A program made the translations under genes and the position numbers. This document shows, piece by piece, positions 24,132 to 36,232 of a DNA stretch of 64,000 nucleotides. Origin of the DNA: Dallia pectoralis (taxonomy: Eukaryota; Chordata; Actinopteri; Esociformes; Umbridae); the NCBI GenBank assembly GCA_029465975.1, contig CM055758.1, positions 11,933,402 through 11,997,401 of the forward strand. Reading direction: 5' to 3'. Within the stretch, counting starts at the first letter, position 1. Every line of letters begins with the position of its first letter. The notes under the pieces were generated by a model. That model saw only the letters and a program-made list of their open reading frames with translations. It had not been told where the DNA came from and ran no database searches.

Positions 24132-24768
24132 AGTTGTGTGAACGTGTATATGTCTGTGTGATATATCCTGGTCCCCCAGTTGTGTGAGTGTGAACGTGTA
24201 TATGTCTGTGTGATATATCCTGGTCCCCCAGTTGTGTGAGTGTGAACGTGTATATGTCTGTGTGATATATCCTGGTCCCCCAGTTGTGTGAGTGTGAACG
24301 TGTATATGTCTGTGTGATATATCCTGGTCCCCCAGTTGTGTGAGTGTGAACGTGTATATGTCTGTGTGATATATCCTGGTCCCCCAGTTGTGTGAGTGTG
24401 AACGTGTATATGTCTGTGTGATATATCCTGGTCCCCCAGTTGTGTGAGTGTGAACGTGTATATGTCTGTGTGATATATCCTGGTCCCCCAGTTGTGTGAG
24501 TGTGAACGTGTATATGTCTGTGTGATATATCCTGGTCCCCCAGTTGTGTGAGTGTGAACGTGTATATGTCTGTGTGATATATCCTGGTCCCCCAGTTGTG
24601 TGAGTGTGAACGTGTATATGTCTGTGTGATATATCCTGGTCCCCCAGTTGTGTGAGTGTGAACGTGTATATGTCTGTGTGATATATCCTGGTCCCCCAGT
24701 TGTGTGAGTGTGAACGTGTATATGTCTGTGTGATATATCCTGGTCCCCAAGTTGTGTGAGTGTGAACA
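24132..24768. repeat. 52-bp satellite, ~12 copies, at the edge of the USP duplication
   Basis: The unit contains GTGAACGTGTATATGTCTGT and GATATATCCTGGTCCCCCAG. Units are almost identical. 52 is not divisible by three, so the long minus-strand frames rotate through three readings and are not proteins. The duplicated USP unit starts directly at the last copy. Confidence 0.95.
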
Positions 24769-25698
24769 TCAAGGACAAGCTTTACCAAACAGCAGCTCAG
24801 CCTTACAAGTCCCCAGTCAATCCTCAACAAGGCCAGTAGTGGCCCAGCCTCACAGCACCAGTCCAGTAGCATCTCTCCTAGACTGTTAGGACAAGATGTC
24901 TCCCTCTCTTCATCTAACCATTCAGATTACTGACCACTGGAATTAGAAATATAGGCCAAAGACAATTAATTGAACTGAACCTTTGTGAGCCTCTTCGGAC
25001 CTGAATAATGCCTAAAGTTTTCGGCCTATTTTTAGTAAAGAGTTTAATGACATGGAAGCCCGCTGGACCTATTTAAAGGGCACAAGTATTCATGATTATA
25101 ATGGTGTCCAACTTTAACAAATCACAAAATACACATTTGTGAGATCTGAAGTAACAGCGTTGTCTGCATGTGTGTAATTGTTTTTATAGAGAAACTTTAT
25201 TATTCGGAAAGTAATATGAATTTCTGAAATTGTGAAGGGTAAAATTAGATGACATTGAAGTTTTGTATTTGATATTACACTTTGGAGAAATTAACAGCTC
25301 AGTTTGTGAAGCAATATTCATAACGTTGTATAATTTAATCTCCTAGTGTGCTACAAACTACCAATAGATGCTGAGCACAAATCTGCGAAGGAATGTGTCA
25401 CACAGCATTTTCGGTCCCTTTCCATATATAACCCCCATCCAACCAACACACACTAATATTTACACCACTAGGGAGGTCAGTGTACTTAAAATAGTCAATT
25501 TGCGATTGTTAATGATCCTAAAATACATAACAACATTATACAGTATTACTGTACTAATCCATTTTACTTGACATTACAGCCATGAATGACGGATGATGTC
25601 ACAAAGACAGATTAGAACTTAGAACACTGCCTGACCACGTCACCTGAGAATGTATTTATTGGTTTCATGTAAACATTCATTTCTCAATAGTTATCAAC

Positions 25699-28600
25699 AT
25701 GGGTTGTATCTGCTCGTGCATGAAGGTAAGATATATAATTTAATATAAGAAATGTAGTGCAATTTGGGTAGTCATTTATTGAAAACATCTAGTGTAAACG
25801 CTTAAAATGAGAAAGTGGCGTAGATGACGATTGAAGCAACATAGGTGACATCATTTAACATAGGTTTCCTTCTGCAAAGTACATTTTAAAAGTAGACTTA
25901 TTGTGTAGGTTGGCGCATATGGCTACAGATTAGGACTTTTCTGATATAAGGGCCACATTACCTTCAGGGGAGAAATGAACTAATGTTTAAATGCATGAAC
26001 TGAATGTGTAGCCACGAACAACCGCTAGATCCTGCATACTTACAATTAAATGCTGCACGGATATCTGTCTGTTCTGGTGTGTCTTGGATTCAAACCCGTT
26101 TAAATCTTGGGTATTAACAAAAGTTAATCTCAAATCCAATTGGATCGTCTTTTAACAAATCAAACCAACAACGCATAAGGCTGCGTTTATATTGGTTTGT
26201 GTACGGTTACGTTAGATGACTGAAGTACCTCAATGTCTCTTCGCAATTTTAAATGTGTCTTAAACGGCCAATGTTTCTTTACAACAGAAAAAGCGATCAA
26301 AAGCAGGTGAGGGGCAGCGGAAAACGAGGAGAAGGGTTTCTTTCCTCTCCTCGATTCCTCCTGACCTTTTGGAAGGGACTGCCCCCACCACCTCCGACGA
26401 ACACTCCTCTGGCCCTGGGTTGACTCCTGAGCCCACCTCTACAGTGGGGTCCCATTCAGGTTGGACCCGTTTTCTGAGCCGCTTGGACCGTCACCACAAG
26501 TACAGCCCAGAGGTCATACCAGTAGTGTAAGTACTTTATGAGAGAGTAATACAGGATTGCCTAATCACACTTTAGGGTTTACACTCTAAATATACATTAA
26601 TAAATATATGAGGTAGAGACTGTGTTTAGTGAAACTATCTCTGTTTTAGAGACATTAGACCTGTTTCTGTCTTTCTTCCAGACCTCAGCCGTTTCAGGAC
26701 CACTCTAGCCCAAGGCCCCAGAGTCCTGACTCAGACGCCCAAGGCCAGATCCTCCCCGGCTCCCAGTCAGACACAGGGACAGAATGCAGGGACCTTGTCA
26801 ACTTGGAAGCGCTTGGGTACACAACATCACCTGACTAAATTATATTTGGCTTCTTAATTGCTTAGATCAATGTGTGGTATATGGTGATGTGTCTTACTAT
26901 CAAGCATGTCCATTATTAGATATGTATAATCCTTTATATGGTCAAAAGAACATACGTTCTAGTTTGCGTGTGTGTGTGCGTGTGTGGGTGGGTGTGTGTA
27001 TGTGTGTGGGTGTGTGTGTGCCGGTGTGTGTGTGTGTACTCACAGGATGATCCCTGGCTAAGATGACTTACAGAAGGATCATAACACAAGCCACTCAGCT
27101 TCTTGGATATTGTAGCTCTACGTGGGTACTGATGGCCACTTGTTTTTTCCCCCAGGCTGCCCAATATTGGGAACTCGTGCTTCCTCAATGCCACACTGCA
27201 GTGCCTGCTGGTCCTTCCTGTCTTCCTTCAGGAAATCCACAGACAGAGGATTGAGAATCTGTCATGGTTGTCCTCCTGCTACAACCTGCACAGGTATAAG
27301 AAGGCTAAATAGCAAACACACAGCAATCCGTTATTTGTGGTCAGACATGTTAGTTATCGCTATTGTATATAACTACTGAAATAACTGCTTAGAGAACTAA
27401 ATATTTGGCTGATTCTGTGTATTCATTCTAGAGAAATGCTCTGTATTTGACAAAACAATGGTATCTAATTACCTTAAAATAATTGTCCTTCCTCAATATT
27501 GATGATTTCCGTTACTTATATAGTATATAAAGATTATGTTTTATATACACATCCTAATGCCCTGCCTAATGAAGCGGTAGCCAGGTGCTTCATTCAACAG
27601 TTATTCTGATCTTTGTCTTGGTTTGCTCTCTAGCTGTCTATCAGAGGTGCACTACTCGTGTCAACCTGGCAGTGGCGCCACCGAGGAGTACAAAGAACAA
27701 ATCTTGAGGACGGTCAAGTACTTGTTGGCCTGCCAAGATAGGAAATACCTCCAGGATAGTCAGCAGGTAGGTCTGCACACAGGTTGTACCACTACTCCCC
27801 TGTGGACAGTATATATTGTCTGTGACATTCTATCTCCATTATTTGAATCTTAATCGGTGTCTTTTGTTCCTTGTGCTGCAGGACGCACATGAGCTACTAG
27901 TAAATATGCTGTGCCTGCTGAGGGTGGAGGGCAGGGTTCTGGTGGAGCTCAATCAGGGCTACATCAGCCCTGTTTCACATCTGGAGTTCCTGATGGCATC
28001 AGTGCTCAGCTGCACCAGGTAAGAGCTCTGCCACTGGTTTTATTACATCATCTGGGATCGCAGAGAAAAAATACACTTCTAGTCACAGAGGTCCATTGCA
28101 GAGGAACTGTTCTGCTTCATCTGTGTTCTTGTTCTTTTCTTATTTCTTAAGCTGTGGGAGAACGTCATCCAACAGTGAGGACTACAACCACCTCTCTTTG
28201 GACATCAGCCCTGAGGGCACCCTTCAGGACTGCCTGGCGCTGAATTTCAAGGTCAGCAAACGACCCGTTGTCTCAGAATACTGTCTAATTACAAATGTGT
28301 TGTCATTCACTTTTGCAATGTATTTGTTTGTAACCCAGAGCTGCGTAGTTGACTTCAGATGTCCAAACTGCGACGGTCTCCAGGCCTCAAGGAGAGAGCA
28401 GTTCCACACCCTCCCTCGGTAAGTGACAGATTTCCATCACATCGCTGGCAGTGTTTATTTGGTTTCCCAGGGTCATTGTCTGTTTATTTGTCTCTGTCTC
28501 TGAGCAGCGTGCTGGTCCTGCATTTGAAGAGGTTCCGTCATAGACGTTGGGGTGTACAAAAGCTGAAGAGGTCTCTTTTGATTCCTCCGAAGCTGAGTCT

Positions 28601-29944
28601 CTCCACCCTCTGTGGAGACGATGTGCCACCCCTGCACAGCGTCATACCAGAGGAACAGGCCTTCACCAACCTGGACAGTAACAACGACAGCGCTCTCAGT
28701 CCTCCTGTACCGGACAACGACAGCGCTCTCAGTCCTCCTGTACCGGACCACGATAGCGCTCTCAGTCCTCCTGTACCGGACGACGACAGCGCTCTCAGTC
28801 CTCCGGTACCGGACGACGACAGCGCTCTCAGTCCTCCGGTACCGGACGACGACAGCGCTCTCAGTCCTCCTGTACCGGACGACGACAGCGCTCTCAGTCC
28901 TCCTGAACCGGACGACGACGGCGCTCTCAGTCCTCCGGTACTGGACGACGACAGCGCTTTCAGTCCTCCGGTACCGGACGACGACAGTGCCCTCAGCAGT
29001 TCAGGTGGGTCAGCGTTACACAAAATATCCGCTTGCGAAACTGTCCTGCCGTCCGAGAACCCGTAACTCCAATCTCGTTATTGATGTGCTGAAATGAAAT
29101 GACCACGTCTTTACATCTGTTTTATGTACATATGACCCCTCAGGTTTACATGACCAGGATCCAGGGAAAGTAAAGCAGGGAGTCACAGTGGTGAGGATAG
29201 ATTAAGAGAGACAAATGAAAGAAAACATTCAGAGAAAATAGTCAGACAGACAGGCAAAAAGACAAACACACACAGAATGAGACAAACCGAACAGTTGAAA
29301 TAATATCATAGAGGCCACAGATGATTTAACATGGGCTGTTGTGAACTAGCGTAACTTAACACAGTAGGGGGTTCAGAGGACATTGAAATTATCATTGAGG
29401 AGAATGTAATGTGTTTTCCCACAAGGAGGACCCTGTGACGTCTTCCGGCTACTATCAGCTGACTGGCATACTCTCCCATTTAGGAGGCTTCATGTTGTCC
29501 GGTAAATAAATTGAACACACACAGTCTGACGGACAGTACACACATACAACAAACACCGTTACACAAAAGTGTGACCCTTGTCTTTTTGTCTCCCATGTCC
29601 CACAGGCCACTACGTAAGTGACATCCGGGCAGCCAATGGGAAATGGCTCAGATGTAACGACAGCATGGTGTCAGTTTCCAGTGAAGCCTCTGTGCTAAGG
29701 TCCAGAGCCCGGAGTGCTTATCTGCTGTTCTACGTGTACAGGTGATTCTTCATCTCACTATTTTCCATTTTTATATGTGTAAAGTGCCGTGGAATGCTGT
29801 TTAAAGTAAAAACTGAGATGTTGGTGCATTGGCCAGCTGAGCGTCAAAACATAGCTAGCTGTTAGCGCATATCGTGTTGCTATGGTTGTACAGTGTATGT
29901 ACTGTAAATGATCTCTTTCACCTTTCAGGACGGAGACGCAGTAA
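25699..29944 (+). CDS. USP37-like ubiquitin-specific protease, intact copy B
   Basis: Thirteen exons: 25699-25725, 26288-26526, 26682-26816, 27156-27293, 27634-27766, 27882-28018, 28152-28251, 28339-28418, 28508-29004, 29144-29190, 29426-29501, 29606-29741, 29929-29944. All splice sites are GT-AG and phases agree, giving 586 residues with stop TAA. It is a cysteine deubiquitinase. The Cys box is GLPNIGNSCFLNATLQCLL (Cys142). QQDAHE lies at 223-228, LHLKRF at 334-339, and the His box SGHYVSD with His538 is followed by CNDS (Asp555 the likely third residue). It starts MGCICSCMKKKRSK, a myristoylation/palmitoylation-type sequence. Residues 389-487 are nine 11-residue DDSALSPPVPD repeats. One CxxC (CPNC) is seen. 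It is shorter than USP37 and lacks its N-terminal domain. It is the only copy here without frame damage. Confidence 0.93.
26960..27040. repeat. TG microsatellite in USP intron 3
   Basis: A TG/GGTG tract repeated in every copy that keeps intron 3 (also 35468-35548, 36012-36092 and 44517-44600). It sits right at the palindrome's inner edge and just outside the sequence that resumes after the N gap. Confidence 0.85.
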
Positions 29945-30043
29945 ACCCCAGCTCACAGGACACGGAGTGGGAGAGTAAGAGGGAGATTGGTAGATGAAGA
30001 GAGAGGAATTAAAGAGACAAGACAAATTAGTTATTCAACTATT

Positions 30044-30240
30044 CTAAATTTATCCAGCACAGCCAGAAGAGGACTGGCCACCTGTCAGAGCCTGGTTCCT
30101 CTCTAGGTTTCTTCCTAAATTTGACCCATCAGGGAGTTTTTCCTAGCCGCTGTGTATCAACTTGTTGATGCGTGCTCTGTCGGGTTTCAGGCTGGGTTTT
30201 AGTTAAAGCACTTTGTGCTGATTGGCAGTCCAGTCTCAGT
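30044..30240 (+). repeat. Retroposon-derived 3' UTR segment of the USP units
   Basis: CAGAGCCTGGTTCCTCTCTA, a GGGAGTTTTTCCTAGCC core and AGGCTGGGTTTTAGTTAAAG followed by GCACTTTG form the conserved tail of a common fish retroposon. The same segment is at about 41330-41525 (inverted), 49480-49675 and 54145-54345. Confidence 0.65.
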
Positions 30241-30799
30241 AGGGGCAGCAGTGGCATCTGCCCCAGACTGTTAGGACAAGATCTGTCTCCCTCTCTCCAT
30301 CTAACCATTCAGAATACGGAACATTTGAAACAGATTAAAAAAATTGAATCCATTTTACATTTTGACGGTCTCTTTCTGAACTTTGAGGTCATCCATGAGA
30401 ATGTGTGATGTTTAATACACTGTATTATCAGGCTGGACAATGTATAAAAATTCACCCTTGACAGAAAAACAGCCAGAGTACGCAGCTTGGAACGCTAGTG
30501 CCGGGCTGTAGCAAATTTATTGAACTGTACATTTGCTGAGCCTTTTCTGACCTGAAATTATTATTTTTTACTGTTTTTAGTATAGCATTTAATAACATAG
30601 AAGCCCACTGGACTGTCATATCTTATTTAAAAGGGTGGGTCCTTCTGGTTAAAATGGTATCTATCTATACCTTAAACAAATACGAAAATACACTTTTTGA
30701 CTTGAAAACCCACTGGATCTTCAGAAGTTATTAAAAGGGGAGGTCTTCCTGTATGACGACTAGAACGACTAGTCGTCCTTTTTTCGTTATGTTACTTTC

Positions 30800-31135
30800 T
30801 CTCTCATTTTACCATGAACACACCCAGACTGTCTCGTTCTAATCAATCACACCAGGTACCCATTATCCTATTAGTAAGTGTATATATGTTCCGTCAGTTC
30901 CCAATGTCTTTGTGCTTCATTTTTACGTGTCAAGTCCTCCATGTCGGTGAGTGTGCTGTTTTATGTGTAGACTTAGACTTGTCTTGTTATTTTTGCAAGT
31001 CGCTTTATTAAGTGTATTTTATTTCAAGTTTAGGTTGCATGTATTTCAGTTCAGTGTTAATTTATAATAAATCCATTGAACACTATATGCCTGCATTTGG
31101 TTCCTGCCACAACACTACATCGATGGGATCGTGAC
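30800..31135 (+). mobile_element. LTR-like relic in the USP 3' flank
   Basis: AATAAATCCATTGAACAC followed by CTGCATTTGGTTCCTGCC and GATCGTGACA resembles the U5 end of fish Gypsy-type LTRs. Copies are at about 40435-40780 (inverted) and 50250-50575. No pol genes are attached. Confidence 0.45.
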
Positions 31136-31576
31136 ATCCTGATTATCGGCTTTGAGCCAGAGGGGCGTAAGTGGCATTTTGGGCGAATATGAGTTCTTGT
31201 TATCACAATAAAGGTCTCGATGAGACCTGTCCAATCTAATGGTGCCAAAAAGACCTATCTGAGATCAAACTGTATTGAGTAAAGCATCAAAACAATAAAG
31301 ACCTATCACAAATGTGTGAGTAATGTTTGGAGCCAGAAGGGCGTAGGTCCACCAGAAGCACCCATTCCGTGTCCAAACCAGGTTCAATGTATGAAAGCCC
31401 TCCTGGGATCAATGCATTAAAGAAGAAAGATCTACTCACCCTGTGCAGCAATGGGAGTATTCCTCACACATACGCAGCGTTCTACAATGCCCTGACAGTG
31501 GACAGTGAGTAGAACTAAACAAACTAGTGACCAGAAAAGCAAATAAGACGCGACATGATTCTTTGGATGTGGTCAA

Positions 31577-32030
31577 TTGTGATAACTCCCTCTAGCACAG
31601 CAGCTCCACTGCCCTCTGGGGGCAGGTTTCGGAGTTCGTCGACACCGACGTATTAGCTGCCGCCGCCCCCTCATTAGTCACATTGTCTAGTCCTGTCTAT
31701 TGCACACACCTGGTGTTCATTCCCCAATAGTCTCCTATATAGGCTTCCTCTGTTGGGTCATGTCCTTGTGTGGTATTGTTTCGTGTCTTGTATACGCCAC
31801 ACGGCGTTCTATTACGAACCATTGGATGTCTGTAAGACATTAAGCCCTAGCAGTAGGGCATATTACATTTAAGCGCTGTGACGCTCTGTTATTTTATTTA
31901 GAGTACTAGTGTGTACTATTCACTTTGCATTGTGTTCTGTGGAGGACATTCCATTAAAACAACGATCAACGCTACGGATCTTGTGCCTGACTCCGTTTTC
32001 CTCACACCTGCTATGCGACATAGCCGGCGT
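31577..32030 (+). mobile_element. Solo-LTR-like relic in the USP 3' flank
   Basis: CACCTGGTGTTCATTCCCCA, TATATAGGCTTCCTC, then ATTAAAACAACG and GCCTGACTCCGTTTTCCTC has the layout of a fish retrotransposon LTR (TATA-like box, polyadenylation signal, GT-rich end). Inverted in 39540-39995; plus again at about 51015-51470. Confidence 0.5.
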
Positions 32031-32382
32031 GTATGTAATGCAGATCGCAGGGATCAAAAACATGAAATCCAATAATACAGTAGACAGTACCAGGCAGTAG
32101 CAAAGTCGTAGTCGTTAAACAGGCCGTGTTCAAAATACCATGAGATCCGAATTATCAGGCAGATGTGAACTTGAATACCAAAATGGCTAAAACAAAGGCT
32201 CAGCAATGCTACAAAACAGAGAGAGGAAGAGACAAATCGAACCGTTGAAATAATGTCATGAAAGCCCACAGATGATTATACATAGTTTAGTGAGTGAACT
32301 AGTGTAAGTTAACACAGTAAGGGGTTCAGGGGAGATTGAAATTATCATTGAGGAGAATATAATGTGTTTTCTCTGCCACAAG

Positions 32383-32700
32383 TAGGAGCCTGTGACGTCT
32401 TCCGGCTACTATCAGCTGACTGGCATACTCTCCCCTTTAGGAAGCTTTAGTTTGTCCGGTAAATAAATTGAACACACACAGTCTGACGGACAGTACACAC
32501 ATACAACAAACACAGTTACACAAAAGTGTGACCCTTGTCTTTTCACTACGTAAGTGACATCCGGGCAGCCAATGGGAAATGGCTCAGATGTAACAGCAGG
32601 ATGGTGTCAGTGTCTTGTCAAGCCTCTGTGCTAAGTTCCAGAAACAGAGTGCTTATCTGTGCTTATCTGCATTGGGCAGCTGAGCGTTTTTCTTTCAGCA
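32383..32700 (+). pseudogene. Decayed duplicate of USP exons 11-12 (unit 1)
   Basis: CTGTGACGTCTTCCGGCTAC...ATACTCTCCCC (about 32386-32457) copies exon 11 and CACTACGTAAGTGACATCC (from 32544) copies exon 12. The exon 11 copy starts with TAG, the exon 12 acceptor is deleted, and the catalytic ND pair is gone (CNSR). A second, older gene 3' end was trapped in each unit. Confidence 0.8.
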
Positions 32701-34208
32701 ATGTCAAAACACAGTGTGCATCCTGCATGTACGTGATCTCTTTCACCCTTTAGGACAGAGACACAGTAGGCCCCAGCTCACAGGACCTAATAGGGCCCAC
32801 CGTCAGCTAAACTTCAACATTTTAATTGTAACATTCCACATGCCGTAGCTAATATTAAGAAATATGTTGTGTGAACTCTCACAATAAGCTGGTGCTCTGA
32901 AAGGATTAAAAAAAAAATCTGGATTTTTTAGTAAATTGAACCAATGTTCAAATTATTGTTATTTTTCAATAGACATTTTTGTTTTTGTGTGAAAAGTGGG
33001 TGGTGGCAGTGGGGCTCATTGGGTGCTCAGCACCCCTAAAGCTCTGACCCTAGAATCGCCCCTGAGGGGGATACCGAGAGGGCTTTTTGTGACCTATGCA
33101 AAACGTCCTTCTCAATCGGACATGGCGGGGAATATGATGTAATTTAAGGTGGTATGTGCTAGAAATCAGTGAATCTGCCCGTGGGTAGGGGGCACCGCCG
33201 TGCCAGGCTGTGTCCCACATTGTCCCTCAGAAACATACCCCTTGTCCCCCCTTGGGCTTATTAGCAGGTGGTCACCCTACATCAAGGACAAGCTTTACCA
33301 AACAGCAGCTCAGCCTTACAAGTCCCCAGTCAATCCTCAACAAGGCCAGTAGTGGCCCAGCCTCACAGCACCAGTCCAGTAGCATCTCTCCTAGACTGTT
33401 AGGACAAGATGTCTCCCTCTCTTCATCTAACCATTCAGATTACTGACCACTGGAATTAGAAATATAGGCCAAAGACAATTAATTGAACTGAACCTTTGTG
33501 AGCCTCTTCGGACCTGAATAATGCCTAAAGTTTTCGGCCTATTTTTAGTAAAGAGTTTAATGACATGGAAGCCCGCTGGACCTATTTAAAGGGCACAAGT
33601 ATTCATGATTATAATGGTGTCCAACTTTAACAAATCACAAAATACACATTTGTGAGATCTGAAGTAACAGCGTTGTCTGCATGTGTGTAATTGTTTTTAT
33701 AGAGAAACTTTATTATTCGGAAAGTAATATGAATTTCTGAAATTGTGAAGGGTAAAATTAGATGACATTGAAGTTTTGTATTTGATATTACACTTTGGAG
33801 AAATTAACAGCTCAGTTTGTGAAGCAATATTCATAACGTTGTATAATTTAATCTCCTAGTGTGCTACAAACTACCAATAGATGCTGAGCACAAATCTGCG
33901 AAGGAATGTGTCACACAGCATTTTCGGTCCCTTTCCATATATAACCCCCATCCAACCAACACACACTAATATTTACACCACTAGGGAGGTCAGTGTACTT
34001 AAAATAGTCAATTTGCGATTGTTAATGATCCTAAAATACATAACATTATACAGTATTACTGTACTAATCCATTTTACTTGACATTACAGCCATGAATGAC
34101 GGATGATGTCACAAAGACAGATTAGAACTTAGAACACTGCCTGACCACGTCACCTGAGAATGTATTTATTGGTTTCATGTAAACATTCATTTCTCAATAG
34201 TTATCAAC

Positions 34209-35802
34209 ATGGGTTGTATCTGCTCGTGCATGAAGGTAAGATATATAGTTTAATATAAGAAATGTAGTGCAATATGGGTAGTCATTTATTGAAAACATCT
34301 AGTGTAAACGCTTAAAATGAGAAAGTGGCGTAGATGACGATTGAAGCAACATAGGTGACATCATTTAACATAGGTTTCCTTCTGCAAAGTACATTTAAAA
34401 GTAGACTTATTGTGTAGGTTGGCGCATATGGCTACAGATTAGGACTTTTCTGATATAAGGGCCACATTACCTTCAGGGGAGAAATGAACTAATGTTTAAA
34501 TGCATGAACTGAATGTGTAGCCACGAACAACCGCTAGATCCTGCATACTTACAATTAAATGCTGCACGGATATCTGTCTGTTCTGGTGTGTCTTGGATTC
34601 AAACCCGTTTAAATCTTGGGTATTAACAAAAGTTAATCTCAAATCCAATTGGATCGTCTTTTAACAAATCAAACCAACAACGCATAAGGCTGCGTTTATA
34701 TTGGTTTGTGTACGGTTACGTTAGATGACTGAAGTACCTCAATGTCTCTTCGCAATTTTAAATGTGTCTTAAACGGCCAATGTTTCTTTACAACAGAAAA
34801 AGCGATCAAAAGCAGGTGAGGGGCAGCGGAAAACGAGGAGAAGGGTTTCTTTCCTCTCCTCGATTCCTCCTGACCTTTTGGAAGGGACTGCCCCCACCAC
34901 CTCCGACGAACACTCCTCTGGCCCTGGGTTGACTCCTGAGCCCACCTCTACAGTGGGGTCCCATTCAGGTTGGACCCGTTTTCTGAGCCGCTGGGACTGT
35001 CACCACAAGTACAGCCCAGAGGTCATACCAGTAGTGTAAGTACTTTATGAGAGAGTAATACAGGATTGCCTAATCACACTTTAGGGTTTACACTCTAAAT
35101 ATACATTAATAAATATATGAGGTAGAGACTGTGTTTAGTGAAACTATCTCTGTTTTAGAGACATTAGACCTGTTTCTGTCTTTCTTCCAGACCTCAGCCG
35201 TTTCAGGACCACTCTAGCCCAAGGCCCCAGAGTCCTGACTCAGATGCCCAAGGCCAGATCCTCCCCGGCTCCCAGTCAGACACAGGGACAGAATGCAGGG
35301 ACCTTGTCAACTTGGAAGCGCTTGGGTACACAACATCACCTGACTAAATTATATTTGGCTTCTTAATTGCTTAGATCAATGTGTGGTATATGGTGATGTG
35401 TCTTACTATCAAGCATGTCCATTATTAGATATTTATAATCCTTTATATGGTCAAAAGAACATACGTTCTAGTTTGCGTGTGTGTGTGCGTGTGTGGGTGG
35501 GTGTGTGTATGTGTGTGGGTGTGTGTGTGCCGGTGTGTGTGTGTGTACTCACAGGATGATCCCTGGCTAAGATGACTTACAGAAGGATCATAACACAAGC
35601 CACTCAGCTTCTTGGATATTGTAGCTCTACGTGGGTACTGATGGCCACTTGTTTTTTCCCCCAGGCTGCCCAATATTGGGAACTCGTGCTTCCTCAATGC
35701 CACACTGCAGTGCCTGCTGGTCCTTCCTGTCTTCCTTCAGGAAATCCACAGACAGAGGATTGAGAATCTGTCATGGTTGTCCTCCTGCTACAACCTGCAC
35801 AG
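34209..35802 (+). pseudogene. USP37-like copy C, exons 1-4 only
   Basis: Exons 34209-34235, 34797-35035, 35191-35325 and 35665-35802 match copy B in length, phase and splice sites, including MGCICSCMK and the Cys-box exon. A coding change in exon 2 (SRWDCH instead of SRLDRH) marks this subtype. Similarity to copy B stops at about 36001, where the sequence switches into inverted copy D, so exons 5-13 are missing and no QQDAHE or His box can be made. Any transcript would read into antisense D. Confidence 0.9.
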
Positions 35803-36002
35803 GTATAAGAAGGCTAAATAGCAAACACACAGCAATCCGTTATTTGTGGTCAGACATGTTAGTTATCGCTATTGTATATAACAACTGAAATAACTGCTTA
35901 GAGAACTAAATATTTGGCTGATTCTGTGTATTCATTCTAGAGAAATGCTCTGTATTTGACAAAACAATGGTATCTAATTACCTTAAAATAATTGTCCTTC
36001 CT
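35558..36002. repeat. Palindrome spacer (445 bp)
   Basis: Single-copy centre between the arms. It carries the end of intron 3, exon 4 and the start of intron 4 of copy C. At 36001-36003 ...GTCCTTCCT joins directly to ATCCTGTGAG of the inverted arm without obvious long microhomology. Confidence 0.85.
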
Positions 36003-36232
36003 ATCCTGTGAGTACACACACACACACCGGCACACACACACCCACACACATACACACACCCACCCACACACGCACACACACGCAAACTAGAACGTATGTT
36101 CTTTTGACCATATAAAGGATTATAAATATCTAATAATGGACATGCTTGATAGTAAGACACATCACCATATACCACACATTGATCTAAGCAATTAAGAAGC
36201 CAAATATAATTTAGTCAGGTGATGTTGTGTAC

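Larger units (their letters stand above)
24767..33280 (+). repeat. Segmental duplication unit 1 (copy B plus 3' flank)
   Basis: Starts at ACATCAAGGACAAGCTTTAC, which recurs at about 33279 (start of unit C) and, inverted, at about 38278. The unit holds an intact USP gene followed by LTR relics and a decayed second exon 11-12 pair. Sequence agreement with the other units is very high over kilobases. Confidence 0.9.
25554..35557 (+). repeat. Left arm of giant palindrome
   Basis: Mirrors 36003-46000 around an axis near 35780. For example, the copy C ATG at 34209 pairs with the copy D ATG at 37347, and copy B at 25699 with copy E at 45856. The two arms carry the same gene order in opposite orientation. 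Confidence 0.93.

Noticed and set aside
24078..24872. 264-residue His/Thr-rich frames on the minus strand
   Set aside because: A 52-bp repeat rotates through three frames without stops; all three frames give the same peptides in different order.
28538..29023. Antisense SSSGTGGLRAL repeat proteins opposite exon 9
   Set aside because: Shadow frames of the 33-bp coding repeats; the sense strand has splice sites and USP motifs.
28359..29066. 235-residue frame starting MSKLRRSPGLKER
   Set aside because: It begins out of frame in USP exon 8 and reads through intron 8 before falling into the true exon 9 frame; the spliced gene explains the region.
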